A stretch of DNA of 64,000 nt, taken from positions 124,001-188,000 of the forward strand of contig CAWBBR010000010.1 in assembly GCA_963787045.1 (NCBI GenBank), read 5' to 3'. The notes under the pieces are model-generated. The model ran no database searches, had not been told where the DNA came from, and worked only from the letters and a program-made list of their open reading frames with translations. The translations under genes were made by a program, and so were the position numbers. Of the stretch, positions 17,995 through 27,037 are shown piece after piece. Positions within the stretch are counted from its first letter, which is position 1. Each line of letters starts with the position of its first letter. This DNA is from DATJGR01 sp963787045. Lineage in GTDB: Bacteria > Pseudomonadota > Gammaproteobacteria > Pseudomonadales > Azotimanducaceae.

Positions 17995-18055
17995 GACGCG
18001 ACTGAATTCGTGGGAAGCGGGCAATGTTACGTGACGGCGTCCCGGCTAACCAGCC

Positions 18056-20335
18056 TCAAACGGCGGACGCGACGGACTCACTTTCAGGATCGGAACGAAC
18101 CAGCTTGGTGAACGGATTCCGCGCCAAGAGCGCCTTGAATTCGGGCGCCGGAATGGGCCGGCTGAAGATGAAGCCCTGAACTTCGCGACACCCCTGCAGG
18201 CTCAGGTATTTCATCTGCGTCCGAGTCTCGACACCTTCCGCGATCAGGTCCAGCTTCAGGCCGTGCGCCATCGCGGCGATCGCGTTGATGATGCTCGCAT
18301 CCGCCGAATCCGAGCGAATGTCGCCGACGAAACTGCGGTCGATCTTCAAGGTGTTCACCGGAAAATGCCGCAGATACGACAACGACGAATAGCCGGTGCC
18401 GAAATCGTCGATCGCGATGCGAATGCCGGTCTTACGCAGCGCGCGCAATTTCGGAACGATCACCTCCATGTCGCGCATGATCGCGTTCTCGGTGATCTCG
18501 ATCTTCAATCGGTCTGCAGCGAGGCCGGACGCATCGAGATTCGCGAGAAAGCGCTCGAGGAATGCGTCTTGCTCCAACTGCTGCGACGACATGTTCACGG
18601 ACAGTCGAACGTCGCCGAGGCCCGATCTGCGCCACTCCGCAACTTCGCTGAATGCATGCGACTGCACCCACTCGTCGAGTTGCGTGATCAGGCCCGTTTC
18701 TTCGGCAACCGACAGGAACTCGGCCGGCTCGATCAGGCCGTGTCGCGGGTGCTGCCACCGCACGAGCGCCTCGACGCCGATGATGCGTCCGTCCGTTAGA
18801 TCGACCTGCGGTTGATAGAACACGCGCAACTGGCCGGTTGCGAGCGCGCTGCGCAACTCACGTTCGAGCGACAGGCGCGTCGAGAACTTGTGGTTCATTT
18901 CGTCGGAGAAGAACTGATAACCGTTCTTGCCGCGACCTTTTACGTGATACATCGCGATGTCGGCGCTCTGAATCAGCGATTCGACGGAATCGCCCGCCTC
19001 CGGATACATCGCCACACCGATGCTCGCGCCGACGAACAACTCGTGTCCGTCGATGACGAACGGTGCCGCCAGTTTGTCGAGGATCTTGCTCGCGATCACC
19101 ACGACGTCGTCGCGCGTGCGCACTTCCGGGAGCAGCAGCGTGAACTCGTCACCACCGAATCGAGACAACGTATCGCCGCCGCGCAAGCAGCCTTGAAGTC
19201 GATTCGCCACGGCTTTCAGCAGCCGGTCGCCCATCGTGTGGCCAAGCGTATCGTTGACGATCTTGAAGCGATCGAGATCGAGAAACATTACCGCGAGGCG
19301 CCGCTTGTTCCGCTGCGCCTGCGTAATGGCGAGGCTCAGACGATCTTTGAGCAACGCGCGGTTCGGCAGGTGCGTCAGCAGATCGTGATAGGCCTGAAAA
19401 TTGATTACCTGCTCGGCTTCTTTGCGCTCCGAGATGTCGCGCGCGGTACCGTATGTGCCGATGAAGTTCTCGTGGCTGCGTTCGTCGTCGTCCGAGTACC
19501 GGCCCTTCGCCGTCAGATCCATCCAGACGGTCTGCGCCTGGAACGGGCGTTCAGAGGTGCGCACTCTGCGGCTGCGCACGCGCAACTCTACGTTGCGCGA
19601 CGCGCGATCGCCGGTCCTGCGCTCGTTGAACAGGTTGCGCGCGGCGTCGAGATCTTCCTCGAAGATCAGTTCCGAATAATGTCTCCCCTTCAGCTCTTCT
19701 CTCTGATATCCGAGCAGCGTCTCAAAGCGATCGTTGACGAACTCGAAGCAGCCGTTGCGGTCGAGCAGGTAAACGAGATCAGGTGAGCTGTTGACGATGA
19801 AACGATGCAGCCGTTCGGATTCTTTCAGCCGCTCTTCCATCAGGTGATTGCTGTGCTCGAGGCGCCGGTGGCTCAACGCCCGTTCGAGCGTTGCCATCAG
19901 CTCGGCGGCTACGTAGGGCTTCTTTACGAAGTCGAACGCACCGCGCGTCATCGCGCGCATCGCGCCGTCGAAACTCGCGTCGCCGCTCACCACGATGAAT
20001 TTGGCCGTTAGCTTTCGCGACTCCGCGAAGTCGAGCACGTCGTGGCCGCTCACGTCGGGCATGATCAGGTCGAGCAACACGACATCGAATTCGTGCGTGT
20101 CGAGCATTTCGAGCGCCGCGCGACCACCGAGCGCTTCGGTGACGCGATAGCCGTGCAGCCTAACGATTTCAGAAAGGCTCTTCAGCAATTCGGGCTTGTC
20201 GTCGACCAGCAACAGCCGCGGTTGGTCGACGCTCGATCTCAATACGCCGCGTCCCGAAACGACACTATCGACCGCAGCCAACGCGACAGGCATAGGGAGG
20301 TGACTGGCCAAGCCGGTTTCGGTCTTTTGACCCAT
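18056..20335 (-). CDS. REC-PAS-GGDEF-EAL cyclic-di-GMP regulator
   Basis: The 759-residue protein has a receiver domain (acidic DD at 45-46, phosphoacceptor Asp89, Lys139), a PAS domain (about 175-305), a GGDEF domain with intact RFGGDEF (392-398) and an EAL domain with EALVRW (522-527), DDFGTGYSS and EGVET. Both catalytic motifs are complete, so it may make and degrade cyclic-di-GMP, with the balance set by phosphorylation and PAS input. No histidine kinase is adjacent in the same operon; it is divergent from the RHH/kinase/regulator operon, about 300 nt away. The first ATG after TTG TTC (20335) is taken as start. Confidence 0.9.
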   Translation of the reverse strand: MGQKTETGLASHLPMPVALAAVDSVVSGRGVLRSSVDQPRLLLVDDKPELLKSLSEIVRLHGYRVTEALGGRAALEMLDTHEFDVVLLDLIMPDVSGHDVLDFAESRKLTAKFIVVSGDASFDGAMRAMTRGAFDFVKKPYVAAELMATLERALSHRRLEHSNHLMEERLKESERLHRFIVNSSPDLVYLLDRNGCFEFVNDRFETLLGYQREELKGRHYSELIFEEDLDAARNLFNERRTGDRASRNVELRVRSRRVRTSERPFQAQTVWMDLTAKGRYSDDDERSHENFIGTYGTARDISERKEAEQVINFQAYHDLLTHLPNRALLKDRLSLAITQAQRNKRRLAVMFLDLDRFKIVNDTLGHTMGDRLLKAVANRLQGCLRGGDTLSRFGGDEFTLLLPEVRTRDDVVVIASKILDKLAAPFVIDGHELFVGASIGVAMYPEAGDSVESLIQSADIAMYHVKGRGKNGYQFFSDEMNHKFSTRLSLERELRSALATGQLRVFYQPQVDLTDGRIIGVEALVRWQHPRHGLIEPAEFLSVAEETGLITQLDEWVQSHAFSEVAEWRRSGLGDVRLSVNMSSQQLEQDAFLERFLANLDASGLAADRLKIEITENAIMRDMEVIVPKLRALRKTGIRIAIDDFGTGYSSLSYLRHFPVNTLKIDRSFVGDIRSDSADASIINAIAAMAHGLKLDLIAEGVETRTQMKYLSLQGCREVQGFIFSRPIPAPEFKALLARNPFTKLVRSDPESESVASAV

Positions 20336-20530
20336 GAACAACGAGAGTCCGAGTGAACCGCAGTAGCGACCGTAATCTTATCGGGACTCCATTTCCAGCC
20401 CCGATGCAGTCGGGACGTCGTTACAAGTTCCCTGCATTTCATCGGCAGAGCGTTCACCAACGACCGCGCACTGTCGGAAACACCAGTGTTCCGTTCGGTA
20501 ACCCGAACAACCATAACCAATTGAATTAGA

Positions 20531-20566
20531 ATAAATTTATGGCGATGTCTGCATGATGATATCGCC
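20531..20566. promoter_or_regulatory. AT-rich palindrome and inverted repeat upstream of the RHH gene (candidate operator)
   Basis: Within a 300-nt gap (20336-20635) with no convincing gene, the perfect palindrome ATAAATTTAT lies at 20531-20540. It is followed directly by arms GGCGAT (20541-20546) and ATCGCC (20561-20566) separated by 14 nt. The surrounding DNA is far more AT-rich than its neighbours. Ribbon-helix-helix proteins commonly bind such repeats near their own promoters, so autoregulation by the downstream RHH gene is plausible. No exact -35/-10 pair can be assigned with confidence. Confidence 0.4.
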
Positions 20567-20635
20567 TTGATGTCATTCCCTAACGCAGCGCCGCTCGTTA
20601 AGCTACATGCGACACGGTTGGGGGAGCAACGTGAA

Positions 20636-20935
20636 ATGCTGAGTGAACTAACGGAACGTTTCGTCGTGCGATTTCCGCTTTGGCTTCGCCAACGCATCGA
20701 AGAGAGCGCGAAATTTTACCGGCGCAGCATCAACTCGGAGATCATCCTGCGGCTCGATCATTCTTTGCGAGGCCTGCCCAACATGGCGACCGAGCACGCG
20801 ATCGAGCCGCCGATGTTCGCCGCGATCGAACGTTCGCTGCGCAGCAATCTGAGCGACGAAGAGCAGAGCCTGGTGCTGGCGTATCGCCGAATGTCCGCCG
20901 CCAAGCGTAAGGCGTTGTTGGATCTCTTGTCGTAG
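20636..20935 (+). CDS. Arc/MetJ-type ribbon-helix-helix DNA-binding protein
   Basis: The 99-residue protein starts with a short beta strand (ERFVVRFPLWLRQRIEESA) and a helix-turn-helix-like pattern (YRRSINSEIILRLDHSL). This is the Arc-family ribbon-helix-helix layout, where the strand FVVRFP contacts the major groove. The C-terminal half is helical, ending SAAKRKALLDLLS. ATG 20636 has GGGGGAG about 9 nt upstream, a strong site. The sensor kinase gene starts 5 nt after its stop, so it is the first gene of the operon and may autoregulate it. Arc-type repressors are also frequent in phages, but no phage genes surround it. Confidence 0.78.
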   Translation: MLSELTERFVVRFPLWLRQRIEESAKFYRRSINSEIILRLDHSLRGLPNMATEHAIEPPMFAAIERSLRSNLSDEEQSLVLAYRRMSAAKRKALLDLLS

Positions 20936-20940
20936 CAGCT

Positions 20941-22309
20941 GTGCTGACACGGTCTGACATTTGGAAAGCGGAGCTTCTTGATCTGCCCAACGTGATTTGG
21001 GAATCAATTCTCCGAAACTACCGCTATTCGCATCACCACATGCGTACGCTCGCGCTTTTCGCTGTCGTGGGCGAGCCACTATTCTTCCTGATCTGGAAGA
21101 TCTCGGATCCGGGGAGCTACGAGACTCTAACGCTGCGCTTGGTGGGTGCACTGATCTGCGTTCCGCTGCTTTTCGCACACGAACGCGTCAAGGAGGGCCG
21201 CGAGAACGAGATTGCCATGACGTTTGTTGTCGCCGTTACCTACTGCCTTCCTTTCCTCTTTTGTTTCTTGCTCTTGCAGAACGCGAGTCTGGTCGTAGCA
21301 CCAGCGACCACACCAATTCAGTGGCCGCTCCAGTACACAGTTTCGCTGATTCTACTCGTACTTCTGTTCCCTTCAGGGATACTCGCAGGGTTACTCTTCC
21401 TTGTGGCGACTGCACTTGCTTGGCTTGCGTTCGTGCTTTCAGGGGGAGAATCAACTCCAGAGGTTTCGCGGGTCGTGTGGCAGCTGATGCCGATCTATCT
21501 GTTCATTCTCGCTGCGGGCACCGTCTTCAATGCGAACCGCGAAGTGATCGATCAGGCAAAGTTGCGGGCAATGTCAGAAATCACCTGCAACATCGCACAC
21601 GAACTCCGCACGCCGTTTCTCGGGATAAAGGCGCTGGCCCAAGGTGTCGGCATGCATCTCCCGGAACTCATTCGTGCGTATGACCTCGCGAAGGCGAATC
21701 GTTTCGAGGTGGCGCCGATACGACGCCGTCAACTCGACCGGCTGCGAACGAGCCTGCGCGAGATCGAAACGGAGACGAATTACTCGAACAGCATCATCGA
21801 CCGGCTGCTGATCAACACGTCCGAGCGGCCGGTGGAAGACCACGAGTTTCAGTACTTTTCCGCGCAGAACTGCGTTATCGAAGCGCTGCACCGCTATCCG
21901 TTCGTCGGCACCTACGAACGCGATCTGATTTGTCTCGACCTCGATCGCAACTTCGTCATTCACGCGCCAAACGTGCTCGTGGTGCACGTGTTGTTCAATC
22001 TGTTGAAGAACGGCATCTACTACGTGCACAAGGCGGGCAAGGGCGAATTGACCGTAACGATCATCCGCGGCCTGACCGACCCGCACGCGATCATCGTCGA
22101 AGATACCGGCACGGGGATTCTGCCGCAGAACCTCAAACGCATCTTCGAGCGCTTCTATACGACGACCGAGTCTGGCCACGGATCCGGCATCGGTCTCAGT
22201 TTCTGCAAGATGGTGATGGACGGACTCGGCGGGTCGATTACGTGCGAATCCGAATATCGGTGTCTACACACGCTTCACGCTGCTGTTCCCGAGGACCGAA
22301 GATGAGTGA
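20941..22309 (+). CDS. CqsS/LqsS-like membrane sensor histidine kinase (frameshifted at the C-terminus)
   Basis: The N-terminal half has about six membrane helices with the pattern GEPLFFLIWKISDPGSYETL (44-63), closely resembling the CqsS sensor of Vibrio (there GFPAYYFIWEYWFPQSYENL, from memory). The cytoplasmic half has the phosphoacceptor His220 in NIAHELRTPFLGIK, an N box FNLLKNG, G1 VEDTGTGIL and G2 GHGSGIGLSFC. After CESEY (about 22256) an extra base throws the frame; the natural C-terminus GVYTRFTLLFPRTEDE stops at 22309, giving 455 residues and an 8-nt overlap with the next gene. CqsS-type kinases sense alpha-hydroxyketones; the ligand here is unknown. No cqsA-like synthase is in the window. 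GTG 20941 is the start. Confidence 0.8.
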
Positions 22310-23321
22310 GCAATCGATCACGCCATACTCACATCCGACGACAGTCGTATTCGTCGACGATAACGATCTATTTCTCCAGGCGCTCGACGTGCGCATGCCC
22401 GGCGACATGGCGTACAACTGCTTTCACAATCCGCGACACGCGCTCGAGCACATCAACAAGAAACTCGAGCTCGGTCCGATTCCGGATCGGTGTTTCACCA
22501 AACCGTCTCGGTCGATGCACCGCCGCGACTCGGTGATCCATCTCGATCTCGGGTTGATCGAGCAGGAGATCACCAACATGGAACGCTTCCGGCGGATCTC
22601 GGTCGTGATTGCAGACTTCGCGATGCCGGCAATGAACGGCTTGTCGCTACTCACGAGCATCAGCGATCCATGGACGAAGACGGTTCTGATGTCGGGCGTA
22701 GGTGACGAGAAGCTCGCGTTGGAGGCATTCAACGACGGCGTCATCGACCGATACATCCCGAAGAATCGTAGAACGACGCTCGACATGGTGGTGGACTACT
22801 CACAGGAGCTGCAGCGCGAGTATTTCCTCGACCAGCAGCGCGCCATCCAGGAATCGTTGTCGTTGAATCCGCCCGAGCTGCTCGGAGAGCCGGCCGTGTC
22901 GCAGTATTTCGCCGAGCTATCCAAGAAGTATCGATTCGTCGAGCACTACCTCGTCGATGATCCGCCCGGTTTCGTCTTCGTTACCGCGCAAGGCGCGCTG
23001 CATCGCCTTGTCGTGTTGAGCGACGCGGAAGTGGCCGAACAGGTGGAGTATGCCGCGCGGTACCACGCGCCGCCGGACGTCATTCAGGCGCTTTCCACAC
23101 GCGCGCGCGTCGGCTTCTTCTATGAGCACGCGGAAGATTACGGCGACGATCCGTATCCGTGGCGCGACTATCTGTGCGTACCCACGCGGCTCGGCAGCAA
23201 TGAAGTCTGGTGGGCCGCGCTGATTTCCGATCCGCCGATGGAAATCGACTTCAGCCCCGTGGAGTCATCCTACGAGGCGTATCTCGACGAGATCGACGCG
23301 AAGGTGAAAGTCTCATCGTAA
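22302..23321 (+). CDS. Atypical response regulator with an inserted receiver and an unrecognised C-terminal domain
   Basis: The 339-residue protein begins with a receiver: VVFVDDND (acidic pair 19-20), phosphoacceptor Asp105 in VIADFAMPAMNG, Ser/Thr-type MSGVG and Lys154. The distance between the acidic pair and Asp105 is 85 residues against about 44 normally, so a segment of roughly 40 residues (about 55-95, with PDRCFTKPSRSMHRRD) is inserted. The C-terminal half (about 185-335) has no HTH, GGDEF or HD motif that I recognise and includes HYLVDDPPGFVFVTAQGALH and YPWRDYLCVPTRL. Overlap with the kinase gene implies a cognate pair. Confidence 0.75.
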   Translation: MSEQSITPYSHPTTVVFVDDNDLFLQALDVRMPGDMAYNCFHNPRHALEHINKKLELGPIPDRCFTKPSRSMHRRDSVIHLDLGLIEQEITNMERFRRISVVIADFAMPAMNGLSLLTSISDPWTKTVLMSGVGDEKLALEAFNDGVIDRYIPKNRRTTLDMVVDYSQELQREYFLDQQRAIQESLSLNPPELLGEPAVSQYFAELSKKYRFVEHYLVDDPPGFVFVTAQGALHRLVVLSDAEVAEQVEYAARYHAPPDVIQALSTRARVGFFYEHAEDYGDDPYPWRDYLCVPTRLGSNEVWWAALISDPPMEIDFSPVESSYEAYLDEIDAKVKVSS

Positions 23322-24805
23322 CGGCCGTCCGGCCGTTGCCTGGAGATGGCGCGGTACCACGACCCGCTCGATGCCCTCGAACACGAGTTCGGTCACGATC
23401 GCGAGCAGCGCGGCGGGGATCGCGCCCTGCAGGATCAGTCCGGGATCGTTCAACGCGAGTCCGGTGACGATCGGATCGCCCAGCCCGCCCGCACCGATGA
23501 ACGCCGCCAGGGTCGCGGTGCCGATGCTGATCACCGCCGCCGTCCTCACACCGGCGAGAATCGCCGGCAGCGACAGCGGCAAATAGACGTACCGCAACTG
23601 TTCGAAGCGACTCAGTCCGATCGCAACGGCAACGCGCGTCACCACGGGATCGACCGTCGACAACGCAGTTACCGTATTGCGAAGGATCGGCAGCAGCGAA
23701 TACAGAAACAAGGCAGTGATCGCGGGCACCGTTCCGATTCCCAGCAACGGAATCATCAACCCAAGCAACGCAATCGACGGGATCGTCTGCAGCAGACCCG
23801 CGACGTACACCATCGATCGCGATAGCCAACGCGTGCGATACACCGCGATCCCGAGCAGCACGCCCGCGACGATTGCGCCGACCAGCGCGATACCGGTCAA
23901 TTCCAGATGAACGAGCGTATTGTGGCGCAGCGACTTCCACATTTGGCTCTGATCCGAATCGCCGGTCGAGGCGACTCCACGCTTCGCCAGTATGTCCGAT
24001 GCGACGCGCTGATAGCTGACACCGCCAAACGTGACCTGTGAGTTGAAGCGCTGCATCTGCGCGTTGTCGATGCTGTTTTCCAGCGCGTTGATGGTCGCCT
24101 TGACCCGCGCCGGTAGCTCGCTGCGCACTAGCGGTACCGCGCGATACTCGGGAAATACTTCCGGTCGTCGTCGAGCACGCGCAGACCGTATCGGGCGACT
24201 TCCCCGTCAGTCGAGTAGATGTCGGTTACGTCGATCGCGCCGTCTTCGAGCGCCTGATACGCGAGGCCATGGTCGATGCCGCCCGGGTACCAGTCGAATC
24301 CGTAGGCGGCGACGAGACCGGGCCATCCGTCGGCGCGCTGCAGGAATTCATGACTGACGACGACCTTGAGTTCGCGATGCGCATGGACGATGTCGGAGAT
24401 CTTGCTGATACCGAGCGCATCCGCGCGCGTGCCCTTCATCGCCAGTGCGTAGGTGTTGTCGAAGCCAAAGTCGCCCAACATCTCCACACGATCGCTCGCC
24501 AGCGCCGCGTTCAGTTCCGCGGACTGGGGCGTTGAATCGAGCTTCAGGATCGCGCGCGACAGCGTGCCGGTGTATTCGATGTAGACGTCGATCTCGCGGT
24601 GCTTCAGCGCCTCGTAGCAGATCAGCGTGCCCCCGAGGCCGAACCGCCGCTCTACCTCGTAGCCGGCGTGCTCGAGTAGCTGCGCGACGACTTCGCTGAG
24701 CAGATAGCCTTCGTTGAAATCCTTGCTGCCCACCACAACGCGCTCGGCTGCCATCGAAGGTTGCATCCAGCAGATCAGCGCAAATGCCGCGATCAGGCGA
24801 CTCAT
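23313..24805 (-). CDS. Quaternary-amine ABC transporter, fused substrate-binding protein and permease (one frameshift)
   Basis: Residues 1-19 are a signal peptide (IAAFALICWMQPSMA). A glycine-betaine/choline binding domain of the OpuC/OsmF type follows: VVGSKDFNEGYLLSEVVAQL, YIEYTGTL and VTDIYSTDGEV. The frame breaks at about 24150 (a lost base in a C run). The domain's tail then continues as EYRAVPLVRSELPARV and VSYQRVASDILAKRGV, directly into a permease domain with about five helices and the EAA-like loop SRFEQLRYVYLPLSLPAILAG. No stop or ribosome site separates the two halves, so the corrected product is a fusion of about 497 residues. It overlaps the ATPase gene by 4 nt (ATGA). It imports osmoprotectants or related compounds. 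Confidence 0.8.
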
Positions 24806-25537
24806 GCGAGTTGATCCGTCAGCAGCGCATTGACGTAGTCGTTTGCCGGAGCGCGCTGCACCTGATCGACCGGACCGCTCTGCTGCACCACACCGCCCTT
24901 CAGAATCACGAGGTGATCGGCCAGGCGAAGGGCCTCGCGGATGTCGTGTGTGACGAGCACGGTGGTCACCGACTCGCGATCGCGCAACCGTACGAACAGG
25001 TCGTAAAGGCCTACTCGCGCGATCGGATCCAACGCGGAAAACGGCTCGTCGAGCAGCAGCAGCCGCGGCTGAAGCATCAACGCACGACACAATCCCACTC
25101 TCTGTTGCTCGCCACCCGACAACAGGTGCGGGTATCGAGCCCCGAGATCCGGCGAAAGCCCCATTGCCTCCATCAACGATCCGCACCGTTGCTCGATAAA
25201 GGCGCCATCGAGGCGCGACAGCTTCGCCAACAAAGTGATGTTGTCGCGCACGTTGAGATGCGGAAACAAACCTGCCCCTTGAATCGCATAGCCGATGCGC
25301 CGGCGCCACAGATGCAGTTGGCGTTTCGGGAATCGGTTGGCCGAGGATCTGAATCGTCCCCTTGTCCGCGAGATAGACGGCGTTCATCAACTGCAGCAAC
25401 GTCGACTTGCCGCTGCCGCTTTCGCCGACGACGGCGGTCGTTTTTCCTTCGGGAAGCGCGAGATTCACGTCATCGAGCACCCATCCCGCATTGAAGCGTT
25501 TCGAGACTCCGGAAAACTCGACGGCTGACTCGGTCAT
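24802..25537 (-). CDS. Quaternary-amine ABC transporter ATPase (frameshifted)
   Basis: The ATP-binding subunit shows Walker A GESGSGKS early, Q-loop GYAIQGAGLFPHLNV, signature LSGGEQQRVG, Walker B LLLLDEPFSALD and the switch VTHDIREA. A frame change at about 25315-25325 (between ILGQPIP and KRQLHLW) splits it; removing one base gives about 244 residues, like OpuCA without its C-terminal CBS domains. The start ATG overlaps the exonuclease I stop (TGATG), so the two are coupled, and the fused binding-protein/permease gene follows with a 4-nt overlap. Coupling to membrane transport is certain; the substrate is inferred from the partner domain. Confidence 0.85.
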
Positions 25538-26982
25538 CAACGAACCGTGCCGGAATCGTCGGCGAGCTTCTGTTCGATCTTCTCAGCGTGCCGGCACAAC
25601 GCTTCGACGATCTCGGTTGGCGCATCGAGTTCGGCCAACGCTTGCCGAAACAGCGGCAGCGTGAGTGCGCCGCCAACCCCATCGACGAGCTTGTGCCGCA
25701 TCCAGGTTCGCCAACGGTCACGCTCTGGTGCGGTCAGCGCGGATTCGTCGCGTCGCGCGCGCAACCGGAACAGTAGTTCGTTCAAGCGTTGGTCAGTAAA
25801 GGCGATGTCCGGTGCCGGCTCGCCACCCAGTAGCTGCGTCAATACGTCGCCGCACCGCTGCCGATCGGAATCGCCGATGAAGCCGTCATAGAGCGCGGCA
25901 TCTGCGTCGCTCGCCGTGCGGGTGCCTTCCCTGCCGTAAACGGCAGCGATCTTCGCGGCAAGGTCAGGCGTAGCTCGCAATGCTTCGAAGCGACGTTGCA
26001 ACTCGACCATATCGAATTCGAGGCGTCGCGCGTCTTCCTCCCGCACCACCGCAATCGGTGCGACGAATGGGCAACGGTTCAGACGCACCTCTTTCAATCC
26101 CGGTCGATCGTCCCTGTCCGCACCAAACAATGCCTCTCTCAGGCGGTCCGCATCCCATTCGATCAATGGTCTGATGTCCGTTGCGAGGTCTACAACGACG
26201 ATCGAATTGCGGTTTTCCGGGTGGCGCGCCACCGGCATCACGGCCGCAATCGAGCTTCGTTCGCGCGCATACATCCTGGAGACGTGCACGCTCATCTCCG
26301 GTCTTTCCGGGCGCAGCAGCCGATGCAAGCGAGCCCGATTCCGCAGGCTGAGAAAGTAGTCGAAGAGTCTGCGTTTCTTGTCGCGGATCAGCCGCGCGAG
26401 GCCGATCGTTGCTCGGACGTCCGACAGTGCGTCGTGCGCGGCGGCATGCTCGATGCCGTTCGCAGCCGTCAGCTCGCCGAGGCGAAACGACGGCAGACCC
26501 GCTTCTGTCGGCCACGTGATGCCATCCGGTCGCAACGCGGCGGCAGCGCGCGCGAGATCGATGATGTCCCAGCGCGAGTTGCCCGACTGCCACTCGCGCG
26601 CATAAGGATCGATGAAGTGTCGATAGAACCCGAAGCGAACGAATTCGTCATCGAAGCGAAGACTGTTGAAGCCGGCCACGCACGTGTTCGGTTGGGCGAA
26701 GCGGCGATTCATCGCAACGTACGCTTCCAATTCGTTCATGCCATCGCGATTGATCCGTTGCGGCGTAAGACCCGTGACCGCACAAGCAGACGGATCCGGC
26801 AACACATCGATCGGGCATTTCACATACGTGGCAAACGGCGGCTCGATCTCGTCGAGTTCGAGATTGGTGCGAACACCCGCGAACTGAATGATCCGGTCCG
26901 TTCTTGGGTCGGTACCGGTCGTCTCGAGGTCATACCAGAAGAATGTGCCGTCGCCGTTCGATTCCTGAGGGGTGCTCGCTAT
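25537..26982 (-). CDS. sbcB: Exodeoxyribonuclease I
   Basis: The protein of about 481 residues matches ExoI of E. coli (475). It has a DEDDh exonuclease domain with WYDLETTGTDP, FNSLRFDDEFVRFGFYR and HAAAHDALSDVRATIGLA, followed by an SH3-like and a C-terminal domain. ExoI digests single-stranded DNA 3' to 5' and aids mismatch repair and recombination. The start is unclear: no ATG/GTG/TTG lies in frame after the upstream gene ends. A strong AAAGGAG precedes an ATA at 26982 where ATG would be expected; a GTG at 27105 would overlap the neighbouring gene. The stop overlaps the ABC ATPase start. Confidence 0.83.
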   Translation of the reverse strand: MASTPQESNGDGTFFWYDLETTGTDPRTDRIIQFAGVRTNLELDEIEPPFATYVKCPIDVLPDPSACAVTGLTPQRINRDGMNELEAYVAMNRRFAQPNTCVAGFNSLRFDDEFVRFGFYRHFIDPYAREWQSGNSRWDIIDLARAAAALRPDGITWPTEAGLPSFRLGELTAANGIEHAAAHDALSDVRATIGLARLIRDKKRRLFDYFLSLRNRARLHRLLRPERPEMSVHVSRMYARERSSIAAVMPVARHPENRNSIVVVDLATDIRPLIEWDADRLREALFGADRDDRPGLKEVRLNRCPFVAPIAVVREEDARRLEFDMVELQRRFEALRATPDLAAKIAAVYGREGTRTASDADAALYDGFIGDSDRQRCGDVLTQLLGGEPAPDIAFTDQRLNELLFRLRARRDESALTAPERDRWRTWMRHKLVDGVGGALTLPLFRQALAELDAPTEIVEALCRHAEKIEQKLADDSGTVR

Positions 26983-27037
26983 CGCCGTTGCTCCTTTGGT
27001 TCGACTGCGAGCATAAACCGTCGCAGCCGAATTGATG

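Noticed and set aside
23321..23338. Inverted repeat AACGGCC/GGCCGTT between convergent gene ends
   Set aside because: Short stem, no T-run, and part of the permease coding end; not listed as a terminator.
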